Positions 50,336-58,470 of a stretch of DNA of 64,000 nt are shown one piece after another. Location: assembly GCF_004331465.1 (NCBI RefSeq), contig NZ_SJKB01000007.1, forward strand, positions 62,001 to 126,000, given 5' to 3'. The notes beneath the pieces were generated by a model. The model was not told where the DNA came from and made no database searches. It saw nothing but the letters and a program-made list of their open reading frames with translations. Numbering within the stretch: position 1 is the first letter of the stretch; each line of letters begins with the position of its first letter. Made by a program: the position numbers and the translations under genes. The DNA comes from Kribbella pittospori (GTDB lineage Bacteria; Actinomycetota; Actinomycetes; Propionibacteriales; Kribbellaceae).

Positions 50336-50827
50336 TCAGGCTTGAACAATTGGGAAGTGGGACCAGCCCCACCGGCCGTCATTGGCGGGCGTGAAGTTCC
50401 AGACCAGCCGTTCGGCGGTCTGCAGGAAGTGGCTGGATGGTACGGCGAGCGGCGGGTACGGGACCTGCCGCAGCAGCCGTACGGCGTCCTCGACCGCAAA
50501 CCACCGCGCATCCTTGATGTACCCGTCGGGATCGTCGATGCAGAACGACGGATCGCCCACCGAAGCCACGTAGTTCCACGACTCCGTCGCCGCGTTGCCG
50601 TCAACCGTCGAGATCGTCCGCCACACCAACTCGAGCGCGCCCTCCTCGACCCGGAGCCCCGTCTCCTCCCGCAACTCCCGCACCGCACCACCCGCCGGCG
50701 TCTCCCCGTCCTCCACAGCCCCACTCGGCAAATTCCAGTACTCCGCATCCCAAGCGTCATACCGCTCCCGCACCAACGCCACCTGCCCGTCATACCTCGC
50801 AATCACCCCGCAGTACCGCGCCGTCAC
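50336..50827 (-). CDS. NUDIX hydrolase
   Basis: A 163-residue protein with a complete Nudix box (GAVEDGETPAGGAVRELREETGLRVEE near residues 36-62, matching GX5EX7REUXEEXGU), so it hydrolyses a nucleoside diphosphate linked to another moiety, or a capped RNA end. Its start overlaps the DUF2199 stop (ATGA). The substrate cannot be assigned; the surrounding Trp-rich loops (DAWDAEYWNLPSG) are typical of the ADP-ribose/dNTP-type members. Confidence 0.9.
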   Translation of the reverse strand: MTARYCGVIARYDGQVALVRERYDAWDAEYWNLPSGAVEDGETPAGGAVRELREETGLRVEEGALELVWRTISTVDGNAATESWNYVASVGDPSFCIDDPDGYIKDARWFAVEDAVRLLRQVPYPPLAVPSSHFLQTAERLVWNFTPANDGRWGWSHFPIVQA

Positions 50828-51309
50828 GACAGCACCTCGTCGTGCGGCCAGACGTCTCCGATAACGCGCGCCATCAGCGGGTCCGAGGACTCAGTCAGGT
50901 ACGGCGTCTCATCCGGATCGCGGACCGTCGCCGTGACAGGCACGCCGAGCAGACCCCACGGCGCGATCGTGTTCGCAAGACGCCCCTCGACCCGGAGCTC
51001 GTCGTACTCCGGCGACCACCACGCCGCGAACGTCCGCTGCAGGTCGTCCGGATGGATCCCCAGCCAAGCGCCGTACGTGAGCGTGTAGCCGTCCTCCAGC
51101 TGGATCGGCAACAGAACCCGGACGAACGCCCCGAACCCGGGCACCTGCATCATCACCGACTCCCGCGGAGTCCCATGACTCAACCACGTCCCCGGCGTTC
51201 GCTCCCGTTCCGGGAGATCCCAGATCGGTGTCGGCAGCTCGAAGCGAACATGCCGATCGTGCTCATCCAGGGCCCGTCCGCAGGTGCAGGTCTCTCCGCT
51301 GATCGTCAC
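50824..51309 (-). CDS. DUF2199-family protein
   Basis: A 161-residue protein. GTG at 51309 with TACTCT on the minus strand seven bases upstream indicates a leaderless start. CTCGRALDEHD near residues 7-17 has a Cys pair that could bind zinc, and the following region (MQVPGFGAFVRVLLPIQLEDGYTLTYGAWLGI) is typical of DUF2199 proteins, whose function is not established. It is coupled to the NUDIX gene. Confidence 0.75.
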   Translation of the reverse strand: MTISGETCTCGRALDEHDRHVRFELPTPIWDLPERERTPGTWLSHGTPRESVMMQVPGFGAFVRVLLPIQLEDGYTLTYGAWLGIHPDDLQRTFAAWWSPEYDELRVEGRLANTIAPWGLLGVPVTATVRDPDETPYLTESSDPLMARVIGDVWPHDEVLS

Positions 51310-51372
51310 TTGGAAGAGAGTAGTGGTTGTTCCGGAAGGGGAGTGTCCGGAATGGGGTTTACGGTGGCGGGC
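51310..51372. promoter_or_regulatory. Divergent leaderless promoters
   Basis: Minus strand: TACTCT (51322-51317) seven bases before GTG 51309. Plus strand: TACGGT (51360-51365) seven bases before ATG 51373. Both boxes fit -10 elements of leaderless transcripts, as at 14412-14438. Confidence 0.55.
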
Positions 51373-51951
51373 ATGAGCTTGATTCCGTGGGAACCGCCGG
51401 TGGCGGGTGATGAGGTTGCGCAACTGGTTGGGGCGCTCGAGCGGTTGCGTACGACGTTCCGGTTCAAGGCGGACGAGTTGGATGCGGCCGGGATGCAGGC
51501 TCGGATCGGCGCGTCGACGCTGACGATCGGCGGGTTGCTGAAGCACCTGGCCGCGAACGAGGACTACATGTTCAAGGTCAAGTTCCGCGGTGAACCGATG
51601 GGGGAGCCGTGGACCGTGAACGGGTGGCGTGACGACAACGACTGGGAGTTCAACTCCGCCGTCGACGACACACCCGAGGAGCTGTACGCGTGGTGGGACG
51701 GCGCGGTCGAGCGGTCCCGGGCGACCCTTCAGGCCGCGGTCGCCGACGGCGGGCTCGACCAGCCTGCGCACATCGCGTGGCCGGACGGGCAGCACGCCAG
51801 CCTGCGCCGCCTGGTCTGCGACCTGATCGAGGAGTACGGGCGTCACACCGGCCACGCCGATCTCATCCGCGAATCCATCGACGGACGGGTCGGCGAAGAC
51901 CCGCCCGACGGCTGGCACCCCGTCGGCGCCAAGACCTCGCAACCTGCCTGA
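51373..51951 (+). CDS. DinB/DUF664-like protein
   Basis: A 192-residue protein starting at ATG 51373. LKHLAANEDYMFKVKFRG near residue 57 and the C-terminal YGRHTGHADLIRESIDG are the His positions of the DinB-like four-helix bundle, which holds a Ni or Zn ion in relatives and is often mycothiol-linked in actinomycetes. Chemistry: thiol transfer or maleylpyruvate-type isomerisation are known in the superfamily. It ends three bases before the converging heparinase-like gene. Confidence 0.75.
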   Translation: MSLIPWEPPVAGDEVAQLVGALERLRTTFRFKADELDAAGMQARIGASTLTIGGLLKHLAANEDYMFKVKFRGEPMGEPWTVNGWRDDNDWEFNSAVDDTPEELYAWWDGAVERSRATLQAAVADGGLDQPAHIAWPDGQHASLRRLVCDLIEEYGRHTGHADLIRESIDGRVGEDPPDGWHPVGAKTSQPA

Positions 51952-51954
51952 CGC

Positions 51955-53859
51955 TCACTTGATCCGCTGCAGGGTCCCGTCCGGAGCGACCGCGACCGTG
52001 GTCGTGACCTGGTCGACCTTGAGGTTGATCAGCATCCGCGATCCCTGCCACGACGTGGTGTAGCTGATCCGTGCGTTGGAGCGCGTCGGCACGATGACCG
52101 ACAGGATCGACGCGCTCCGCCCGGACCGCGTGAACTTCACCACCGGCGCCGGCTTGCGCTTGTCGATGGTCAGGAAGTGCCAGCCCTGGATCGGATCGGT
52201 CTTGCCGGTCGCAACCTGGATCGGGGTCGCGTCCTGCTGGAACGGGATCTGCAGCAGCGTGGTCTTGGTCCGGTCGCCCGGCGCCAGTGCGACGGCCTGC
52301 GCGCCTTGCACCGTCACCTTCTGGTCCGATGGCAGGTGCCACAACGTCTGGTAGTCCTCGTTCGACGACGACGTACCGCGGTCGAGCACGACCATCAGAT
52401 CCGGATCCCTCATCACCAGCACGCTGCGGTCCCGCTCGATGCCGCTGCCCAGCGAGTCGCTCAGTTCGTAGAACTCCGAGGTCTTCGCGATCGACGACCG
52501 CTCCAGCTTTGTCGTGGGGCGCGCCGAGTCCGTCCCCAGCACTGTCATTTCGTTGTGGGCGAACTCGCTCTTCGCCCACACCCGCCAGTCGTCGTTCTTG
52601 TACCCGGCGTGCCCACCATCGACGAGGATGTCGCGGCCGTGCGACGTGTACGTGATCGACGTGTGGTCGTCGTGCCCATGCAACGCCCGCGCCGGCCCGA
52701 ACCGGATGCTGTACGACGACTCCTGCGTGAACGGCCTGGTCTCGCTCCACCCGGTCCGGCCGAAGATGTACCCGGCATCGAAGATCCCGATCCGCTCGGT
52801 CGGCCGGATCCCGTGGGTTCCGAGGCTGCCGGCGTACTCGAGGGCTCCGGTCCCGGGGAACGGGTACGTCTTGACCACCTCGGTGTCGCCGATCTGGTGC
52901 AGGCGGCCGAGTGAGTTGGTGCCGAGCGCGAGCCACTTCGCGAGCTCGAGCCGGCGCGCCTTGATCGTCGTACCCGCGTCGACGCCACACTGCTGCAGTA
53001 CGTCGACTGCCCGGCCCCAGAGCGAGTAGTTGAACTGCGCGTACGAGGTGGACTGTTCGTTGGTCGAACCCTGCGCGTCGATCGAGGTCGTGATCGCGCT
53101 GGTCAACCGGCTGACGGCGAGCTTCTTCAGATCGCTGCGGCCGAGCGTGCAGCCGACGCCGAATAGCGCGATGCTCTCGTCGGTGCCGTGGTTCCAGGCG
53201 CCGCTCCAGTTCTTTTGCAGGAACCACGCGTGGTCGAGCAACGCCTTGTCCAGCCAGGAATAGTTCAGCGGCAGCCGGGACACGTGCAGTGCGGACAATG
53301 TTGCCTGCCGCAAGCAGATCAGTACGTTCGTCCGGTGCATGGTCGACTCGTACGCGCCGACGTCACCCTTCCACGAGTGCGGATTGTCGTTCACCCAGTC
53401 ATGTGCGATCGCAGCGACCCGGGCCAGCGCGTTCCGATCGCCCTTGCCGGCCGCGGTGATCCCCTGCCCAAGCCAGCGCAGCGAGTGCAGCCACATGTAC
53501 CAGCTGGGGTTGTTGTCCGGGTTCACTCGCCAGTTGATGTTTCCCTTGCCGTCCCCGACCTTGTACGGCGCTGTGGTCCCCCAGGTGAACGTGTCGCGGT
53601 AGAGGTCGGCCAGCGGATTCGGCCGATCGATCCCGGAGTACGTCGGGCACGCGTAGCCGTCGCGATGCGGCGGTGCCGGTTTCGTCGACGGGACCGGCGA
53701 CGGTTCGGGGGTCCGTACGGCCGTGGGGTCCGGTGCGGCCTCCGGAGTGGAGTCGTTCGAGGGGATCACCAGGGTGGCCACGACGACGACCGCGCTCAGC
53801 AGCAGGGCGAGGCTGAGTCGCACGGTCGTGCCGGCCAGGCGAAGGCGGTGCGCGGGCAT
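51955..53859 (-). CDS. Heparinase II/III-like exported polysaccharide lyase
   Basis: A 634-residue exported protein. A hydrophobic N-terminal segment (residues 12-34) looks like a signal anchor or signal peptide, followed by a Pro-rich linker. Residues about 90-370 are an alpha/alpha toroid, and the Heparinase_II_III domain follows: ALHGHDDHTSITYTSHGRDILVDGGHAGY near residue 390 carries the catalytic-type His and Asp/Tyr set. It would act on surface or environmental polysaccharides. AACGTTG motifs are shared with the SGNH gene upstream. Confidence 0.8.
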   Translation of the reverse strand: MPAHRLRLAGTTVRLSLALLLSAVVVVATLVIPSNDSTPEAAPDPTAVRTPEPSPVPSTKPAPPHRDGYACPTYSGIDRPNPLADLYRDTFTWGTTAPYKVGDGKGNINWRVNPDNNPSWYMWLHSLRWLGQGITAAGKGDRNALARVAAIAHDWVNDNPHSWKGDVGAYESTMHRTNVLICLRQATLSALHVSRLPLNYSWLDKALLDHAWFLQKNWSGAWNHGTDESIALFGVGCTLGRSDLKKLAVSRLTSAITTSIDAQGSTNEQSTSYAQFNYSLWGRAVDVLQQCGVDAGTTIKARRLELAKWLALGTNSLGRLHQIGDTEVVKTYPFPGTGALEYAGSLGTHGIRPTERIGIFDAGYIFGRTGWSETRPFTQESSYSIRFGPARALHGHDDHTSITYTSHGRDILVDGGHAGYKNDDWRVWAKSEFAHNEMTVLGTDSARPTTKLERSSIAKTSEFYELSDSLGSGIERDRSVLVMRDPDLMVVLDRGTSSSNEDYQTLWHLPSDQKVTVQGAQAVALAPGDRTKTTLLQIPFQQDATPIQVATGKTDPIQGWHFLTIDKRKPAPVVKFTRSGRSASILSVIVPTRSNARISYTTSWQGSRMLINLKVDQVTTTVAVAPDGTLQRIK

Positions 53860-54035
53860 GGTCGTTCCTCACTGCACACTCACAAGGGCATGCGTATTTA
53901 TGGTCTAGACCTGAATCAGGACAGACGTATCCCGTGGACTGGTCCGGTGATGGTGACGCCAAGGCCGGCGGCGGGGCCGCGGCCCGTGCGTGTGGTTGTT
54001 GCGCCCTTACCCGGTCAACGCCGGGAGACCCCGGA

Positions 54036-54042
54036 AACGTTG
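54036..54042. promoter_or_regulatory. AACGTTG motif upstream of heparinase-like gene
   Basis: AACGTTG at 54036-54042, in the context GGAAACGTTGCG, lies 177 bases before the heparinase-like start. The same core occurs twice upstream of the SGNH gene (55098 and 55117). The region 53860-54192 otherwise shows an AT-rich promoter-like patch near 53895-53925 and no gene. Confidence 0.4.
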
Positions 54043-54192
54043 CGTGGCAGCGGGTGTGCGGTGCCTACTCGAGCTTCGCCGTCATCTTCCCCCCAAGGTG
54101 AATGCCTCGTCTGTGTGTTTGATGATTCGACCCACAGAAAAGGTTGTCCGGATCCCCTACTTCGGTTCCCGGAGTGCCCGGAAGGGCAAGAC

Positions 54193-55047
54193 TCAGTGGC
54201 CCTGGATCGCCTTCAGGATCAGCGTGTTGCGGGCGTCCTGGCCGACCGGCTCAGTCGTGTGTACGCCGTCGCGCAGGTACGTCGCGGGCCCGCTCGGCTG
54301 TGTGGCGAGGTACTCGGCCCAACGCACGATCTTCAGATTCGGATGGCGCGCCGCGGCCTGGTCGAGCTGCTGGTTGATCCAGGCGCTGTTCCGCTCGTCG
54401 GCGGCCCGGACGGTGGCCGACTTCTTGAAGCGGCCGGCGTGCACGTTCACCCAGTACACGGTCCGCACCGGGCCCACGATCTCCATCGTGCGCTCGACCT
54501 GCGCCGCGAACGCCGGCGGGTCGAAGATGTCGTTGGTGCCGACCGCCATCACGATCCGGCCGGGCAGGCCGTAGCGGTGCGACCACTCCGCCAGCGCGTC
54601 GACCGCGGCTGAGGCCGGCTCACCGGACCAGTCGTGGCTGGCGATCGAGTCGCCGGTCTGCGCGGTCACCATGCGCTCGAGGGCCGCACCGTCCTGGACC
54701 GAGATGCTGTCGCCGAACATGAAGATCCCGTTGAACATCAGCGTGTCCCGGATCCGGTCCTCCGACGCGATCCGGCGGGCCAGGTTCTGCCAGGAACCCA
54801 GCTTCCCCGACCCGTAGTCGTCCTGGGCCGGCGCGGGATCGGCCGGCTCCGGCGCGCCGCCGATAGACGGCTCGGACGGAGGGCCGGTGGAGGGATCGGG
54901 TGCGATGACGTTGCTGATCGCGGTGCCCGGACGCGGCGGCTCCAGCAGAACCAGCAGGCCGCCGATAAGGGTCAGGACCGCAAGCGTCACCGTGATGGCG
55001 ACGATCGGGTCGATGACATGCTCACGCAGCCGGCGTCGCTGACTCAA
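54193..55047 (-). CDS. SGNH/GDSL hydrolase, membrane-anchored
   Basis: A 284-residue protein. One transmembrane segment (residues 14-36, PIVAITVTLAVLTLIGGLLVLLE) precedes a Pro-rich linker, then the SGNH domain: FMFGDSISVQDGAALE (block I, Ser), IVMAVGTNDIFDPP (block III, Asn), and DGVHTTEPVG (block V, Asp and His). Likely an extracellular esterase or acetyl hydrolase acting on a cell-surface polymer. It precedes the heparinase-like gene on the same strand, and both have AACGTTG sites. Confidence 0.85.
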   Translation of the reverse strand: MSQRRRLREHVIDPIVAITVTLAVLTLIGGLLVLLEPPRPGTAISNVIAPDPSTGPPSEPSIGGAPEPADPAPAQDDYGSGKLGSWQNLARRIASEDRIRDTLMFNGIFMFGDSISVQDGAALERMVTAQTGDSIASHDWSGEPASAAVDALAEWSHRYGLPGRIVMAVGTNDIFDPPAFAAQVERTMEIVGPVRTVYWVNVHAGRFKKSATVRAADERNSAWINQQLDQAAARHPNLKIVRWAEYLATQPSGPATYLRDGVHTTEPVGQDARNTLILKAIQGH

Positions 55048-55097
55048 CAGCCGTCACTCCCCCCAGACTCACGCTTACTGACCCCTCTATTGCGTTC

Positions 55098-55125
55098 AAC
55101 GTTGGGAACCCTGCAAAACGTTGCA
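55098..55125. promoter_or_regulatory. Tandem AACGTTG operators before SGNH gene
   Basis: AACGTTG lies at 55098-55104 and 55117-55123, 19 bases apart. The second is inside TGCAA-AACG-TTGCA, a palindrome with 5-bp arms, similar to LacI-type sites. The region continues to 55410 without a gene; GC-rich hairpins appear near 55300-55335. Confidence 0.5.
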
Positions 55126-55410
55126 TGTTCCGCGGGCGCCTGCCCGAACAGAGACTAGACAAGCCGGACAAGCAAGCAGTCGGCCGACGCCTCTACCTAT
55201 CTGATGTCTGGGCGGCGCGGAAAGTTGCATACGACGGGTGTAGGAGGCTGTCCCACGCATCCGCTACGCGCTCCTGGCGTCGCGTGCTCGCGGACGCTCC
55301 CGCCCGCCCGGCCTTGAGGGCGGGCTGCCGCCCGCAGTCGACTACGGATGTGGTCGCGGCGCCGGTGTGTGCACCTGAGGCGGCTGTGGTCAGAGCCTGC
55401 CCGGTCAGGG

Positions 55411-55539
55411 TCAGTGCTTGAGGGTGAAGCCGTCGCTGGTTAGGCGCGCGCGGAGGTCCTTGACCTCGGCGGGGGGACGTTGGCGCGGCGTCGTGTCACG
55501 CTCTTCCGGGTCCTTCTTCTTTCGCCTGAACCACTTCAT
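55411..55539 (-). CDS. Small basic protein (42 residues)
   Basis: ATG at 55539 opens MKWFRRKKKDPEERD and ends TSDGFTLKH, a compact charged peptide. CATCCT six bases before the ATG could be a leaderless -10. Too short for a family call. It overlaps nothing else, and its codons look normal for the genome. It might be a cytoplasmic adaptor or a chance ORF. Confidence 0.4.
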   Translation of the reverse strand: MKWFRRKKKDPEERDTTPRQRPPAEVKDLRARLTSDGFTLKH

Positions 55540-55585
55540 GAGTCGAGGATGCCGGACGAACTGGGCGAACGGTAGGTTTTCGACG

Positions 55586-55957
55586 GTGGAAGCTGACAGG
55601 TTGCGAACCATCGAGCGGGACCGGTTGACGTTCCTGGTGGACCGCAGGATTGCCGAGGCCGACGCGGTGCACGCGGACGACTTCGTCATCGTGACGCCGA
55701 GCGGGCTCGCTTGGACCAAGGCGGAGTACCTCGGCGGCATCGAGTCCGGCGAGATCGACTACCGGCGGTTCGAGCCGATCACCGAGATCGACGTGATGCT
55801 CGACGGTGATGTCGCCGTACTGCGGTATCGGTCCGCGATCGAGATCTCGGTCGGCGGTCGCGAACCCGGGGACCTCGAGGCCTGGCATCTCGACTGCTAT
55901 CGCCGTACGGCCGACGGCTGGCAGATTCGCTGGTCGCAGGCCACGGCGATCACGTGA
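55586..55957 (+). CDS. DUF4440 / NTF2-like protein
   Basis: A 123-residue protein. GTG at 55586 has TAGGTT seven bases upstream (leaderless). ERDRLTFLVDRRIAEADAVHADDFVIVTPSGLAWTKAEYLGGI near the start and AWHLDCYRRTADGWQIRWSQATAI at the end are the DUF4440/SnoaL pattern of an NTF2-type cone that binds small ligands. It is coupled (GTGA) to a 45-codon ORF that follows. Function unknown. Confidence 0.8.
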   Translation: MEADRLRTIERDRLTFLVDRRIAEADAVHADDFVIVTPSGLAWTKAEYLGGIESGEIDYRRFEPITEIDVMLDGDVAVLRYRSAIEISVGGREPGDLEAWHLDCYRRTADGWQIRWSQATAIT

Positions 55958-56091
55958 GGGAGCGGTACACCCCGGCTGGGGCGTTCCGTCGTACGCCGGA
56001 GGAGCGGGCGGACCAGGAGTTGTTCCATCCCGATCCCCGCCCGCGCGCCCGCGCCTACCTCGACCGCTTCCCGCCCAGCCCCGATGCCTGA
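55954..56091 (+). CDS. Small ORF coupled to DUF4440 gene
   Basis: A 45-residue protein: GTG at 55954 overlaps the stop (GTGA). It has a Pro/Arg-rich reading (FRRTPEERADQELFHPDPRPRARAYLDRFPPSP). No known family. The coupling argues that it is translated; composition alone does not. Confidence 0.35.
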   Translation: MRERYTPAGAFRRTPEERADQELFHPDPRPRARAYLDRFPPSPDA

Positions 56092-56141
56092 CAAGCCGCC
56101 GGGACGTGTCAGGAACGGCTGCGGCCAGTGAGCGACGAGCG

Positions 56142-56516
56142 TCAGGACGAGCGTTCGGCCTCGCTGCGTTCGATGCAGAACTCGTTGCGCTCGGGGTCGA
56201 GCATGGTGACCCAGCCGCGGCCGTCGGGCAGGCGGTGGTCCTCGTGGATGCCGGCGCCGAGGCCGAGCAGGCGCTCGACCTCCTCGTCGCGGGTCCGCTC
56301 GGTCGGCACCCAGTCGATGTGCACGCGGTTCTTGACCGACTTCGCCTCGGGAACGGCGATGAACAGCATCCCGGGGATCGGCGCGGGCGCGTCGACCAGG
56401 ACCTCGTCGTCGCCCGGCTCGTCGCCTTCGCCCAGCGGCCAGCCGGTGACGGCGCACCAGAACTGCGCGATCTCGTACGGGTTCGCGGCATCGATGGTGA
56501 TGTGTCGCAGGATCAT
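56142..56516 (-). CDS. VOC-family protein
   Basis: A 124-residue VOC protein. ILRHITIDAANPYEIAQFWCAVTGWPLG opens the fold and RVHIDWVPTERTRDEEVERLLGLGAGIHED.. GWVTMLDPERNEFCIERSEAERS closes it. This glyoxalase-like group (His in HITIDA, His in HIDWVP, Glu near the end) can bind a metal. It is divergent from another VOC-like gene with a 100-base gap. Confidence 0.8.
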   Translation of the reverse strand: MILRHITIDAANPYEIAQFWCAVTGWPLGEGDEPGDDEVLVDAPAPIPGMLFIAVPEAKSVKNRVHIDWVPTERTRDEEVERLLGLGAGIHEDHRLPDGRGWVTMLDPERNEFCIERSEAERSS

Positions 56517-56615
56517 GCGCCGACCCTAACCGCCGCACGGTCTCGCGGACTGTCGGCGGCGGGGTCTACTGTGCGGGCAAAGAGCGGTTTTCGTAGGGGG
56601 AAGGGGAGATTTCCA

Positions 56616-57026
56616 ATGGCGTCTCGACTCAATCCGTATATCCAGTTCGAGAGCAGCGCACGGGAGGCGATGGAGTTCTACCAGAGCGTGTTCGGGGGCG
56701 AGGTGCAGTCGAACACGTTCGCCGAGTTCGGTGCGAGCCACGGACCGGACGACGACAACAAACTCATGCACAGCCAACTGGAGACGCCGAGCGGGTTCAC
56801 CCTGATGGCGGCCGACACCCCGCAGGGGATGCCGTACAACCCCGGCGAGAACATGGCGATCAGCCTCAGCGGTGACGACGGCGACGACCTGCGCGGCTGG
56901 TACGCGAAGCTGTCCGAGGGCGGCAAGGTGACGGTCCCGCTGGAGAAGCAGATGTGGGGCGACGAGTTCGGCATGGTCACCGACAAGTTCGGCGTCAACT
57001 GGATGGTGAACGTCGCCGGCAGCTGA
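56616..57026 (+). CDS. VOC/PhnB-like protein
   Basis: A 136-residue protein of the PhnB/DUF899-type VOC group. LNPYIQFESSAREAMEFYQSVFGGEVQSNTFAEFG near residues 5-39 and MWGDEFGMVTDKFGVNWMVNVAGS at the end are typical. GGGGAG lies upstream of ATG 56616. Members are common in actinomycetes; functions are largely untested. It ends 19 bases before an alpha/beta hydrolase. Confidence 0.85.
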   Translation: MASRLNPYIQFESSAREAMEFYQSVFGGEVQSNTFAEFGASHGPDDDNKLMHSQLETPSGFTLMAADTPQGMPYNPGENMAISLSGDDGDDLRGWYAKLSEGGKVTVPLEKQMWGDEFGMVTDKFGVNWMVNVAGS

Positions 57027-57045
57027 TTCGCGGGCGGACGCAGGG

Positions 57046-57924
57046 GTGCGGCTGGGGGACGGTCGCTGGGTCCAGATCTGGTCCGGCGGCTCTCCCGGCG
57101 GCACGCCGGTGCTGTTCCTGCCAGGCTGCCCGGATACCCGGCATGCCGCGTATCCGGGCCAGCAGGCCGCGCTGCGAGCCGTCGTACGTCTCGTCGCGGT
57201 GAACCGTCCGGGCTACGGGCGGTCGGATCCGCACGGGTCGACGCACCTGTCGGTGGCGGACGATGTCGTGGCGGTCGCGGATGCGCTCGGGATCGACCGA
57301 TTCGCCGTACTCGGAATGTCGATCGGCGGCCCGTACGCACTGGCCTGCGCCGCGCGGCATCCCGACCGCGTGACCGCAGTCGGTGTACTCGCGAGCCCAG
57401 CCAACGTTCCCGAGTTGGACCCGCCGTACCACCGCGACGACTTCGGCCCGGACGAGCAAGCCTTCTTCGCGCAGCTCGCGAGCATGACTCCGGACGAGGC
57501 CGTCGAGCACATGCGCGCTGACTTCCAGCAGTACGTCGACCGTCTCAACCCGAGCGATCCCGACGACGAAGCCCTGGTACGTCGCTTCGTCGCGCAACTA
57601 CCGCCGTACGACGAGGACATCGCCACCAGGCAAGGAACAACGGCCGCTGCGGCCGCGGTCCGCGAAGCACTCGCGAACCCGGACGGTTACCTTCGCGACG
57701 CCGCGATCTCCTTCAGGCGTTGGGATTTCAGCCCCGATGAGATCATCTGTCCCACTTTCCTCTGGTACGGCGAACTCGACGCGAACGCCTCCGTCCGCAA
57801 CGGCCATTGGCTCGCAACGCACCTCCCGCACGCGACCCTGATCGTCCGCGAGCAGACGACGCATCTCGCCGTACTGCACGACTACTGGGGCGACGTCCTG
57901 ACCACGCTGACCAGCGGAAATTGA
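57046..57924 (+). CDS. Alpha/beta hydrolase
   Basis: A 292-residue alpha/beta-hydrolase. The nucleophile elbow is GMSIGGPYAL near residue 91 (Ser), the acid is probably in LWYGELDANAS near residue 245, and the catalytic His is in EQTTHLAVLHDYWG near residue 276. The start is GTG 57046, with no clear Shine-Dalgarno sequence. No signal peptide. Epoxide hydrolase or esterase activity would fit; the cap region (residues 125-220) is helical and substrate-specific. Confidence 0.85.
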   Translation: MRLGDGRWVQIWSGGSPGGTPVLFLPGCPDTRHAAYPGQQAALRAVVRLVAVNRPGYGRSDPHGSTHLSVADDVVAVADALGIDRFAVLGMSIGGPYALACAARHPDRVTAVGVLASPANVPELDPPYHRDDFGPDEQAFFAQLASMTPDEAVEHMRADFQQYVDRLNPSDPDDEALVRRFVAQLPPYDEDIATRQGTTAAAAAVREALANPDGYLRDAAISFRRWDFSPDEIICPTFLWYGELDANASVRNGHWLATHLPHATLIVREQTTHLAVLHDYWGDVLTTLTSGN

Positions 57925-57960
57925 GTACAGGAACGCGATGCGTCCGGTCTAGCCTGGAGT

Positions 57961-58470
57961 ATGGGACTCAATGATGTGCTGTATGACCCGATCCGCCACA
58001 ACAACTGGGCGACCAAGAGCCTGATCCAGTTCTGCCGGGCGCAGGGCCTGACCGCCGAGCAACTCGAGGTCACCGGCGTCGGTACGTACGGCGGGATCGT
58101 GGCGACGCTGGATCACATCGTCCGCTGCGACGGCAGCTACGTACGCCGCATCGCCGACAGCCCTCTCGATTTCGTCGACAGCGAAGAGACGCCGGACTTC
58201 GACGCGCTCGAACGCTGGAACGGCGAGGCCGGCGCGGTCTGGGAGGACGTCCTCTCCAAGCCGATCGACGTCGAGCGCATCATCATCGTCGACAACAACA
58301 CCCGCGGTACCAGGCTGGGCATCTTCATCGCGCAGGCGATCAACCACGCCAACCACCACCGCGAGCAGGTCTGCGCGATCCTCACCGGCTTCGGCATCGA
58401 GCCCCCCGACATCCAGGCCTGGGAATACGCCTGGGAGACCGAGCGAATCTGGGATCTGCCTACGTCGTGA
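57961..58470 (+). CDS. DinB-family protein
   Basis: A 169-residue DinB-fold protein. NDVLYDPIRHNNWATKSLIQFCRAQG near residues 4-29 has the first metal His; the second block reads GIVATLDHIVRCDGSYVRRI with its His; the third AQAINHANHHREQVCAIL contains two. TAGCCT five bases before ATG 57961 suggests a leaderless transcript. Probably a metal-dependent thiol-handling enzyme. It overlaps the converging dehydrogenase gene by 11 bases. Confidence 0.85.
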   Translation: MGLNDVLYDPIRHNNWATKSLIQFCRAQGLTAEQLEVTGVGTYGGIVATLDHIVRCDGSYVRRIADSPLDFVDSEETPDFDALERWNGEAGAVWEDVLSKPIDVERIIIVDNNTRGTRLGIFIAQAINHANHHREQVCAILTGFGIEPPDIQAWEYAWETERIWDLPTS

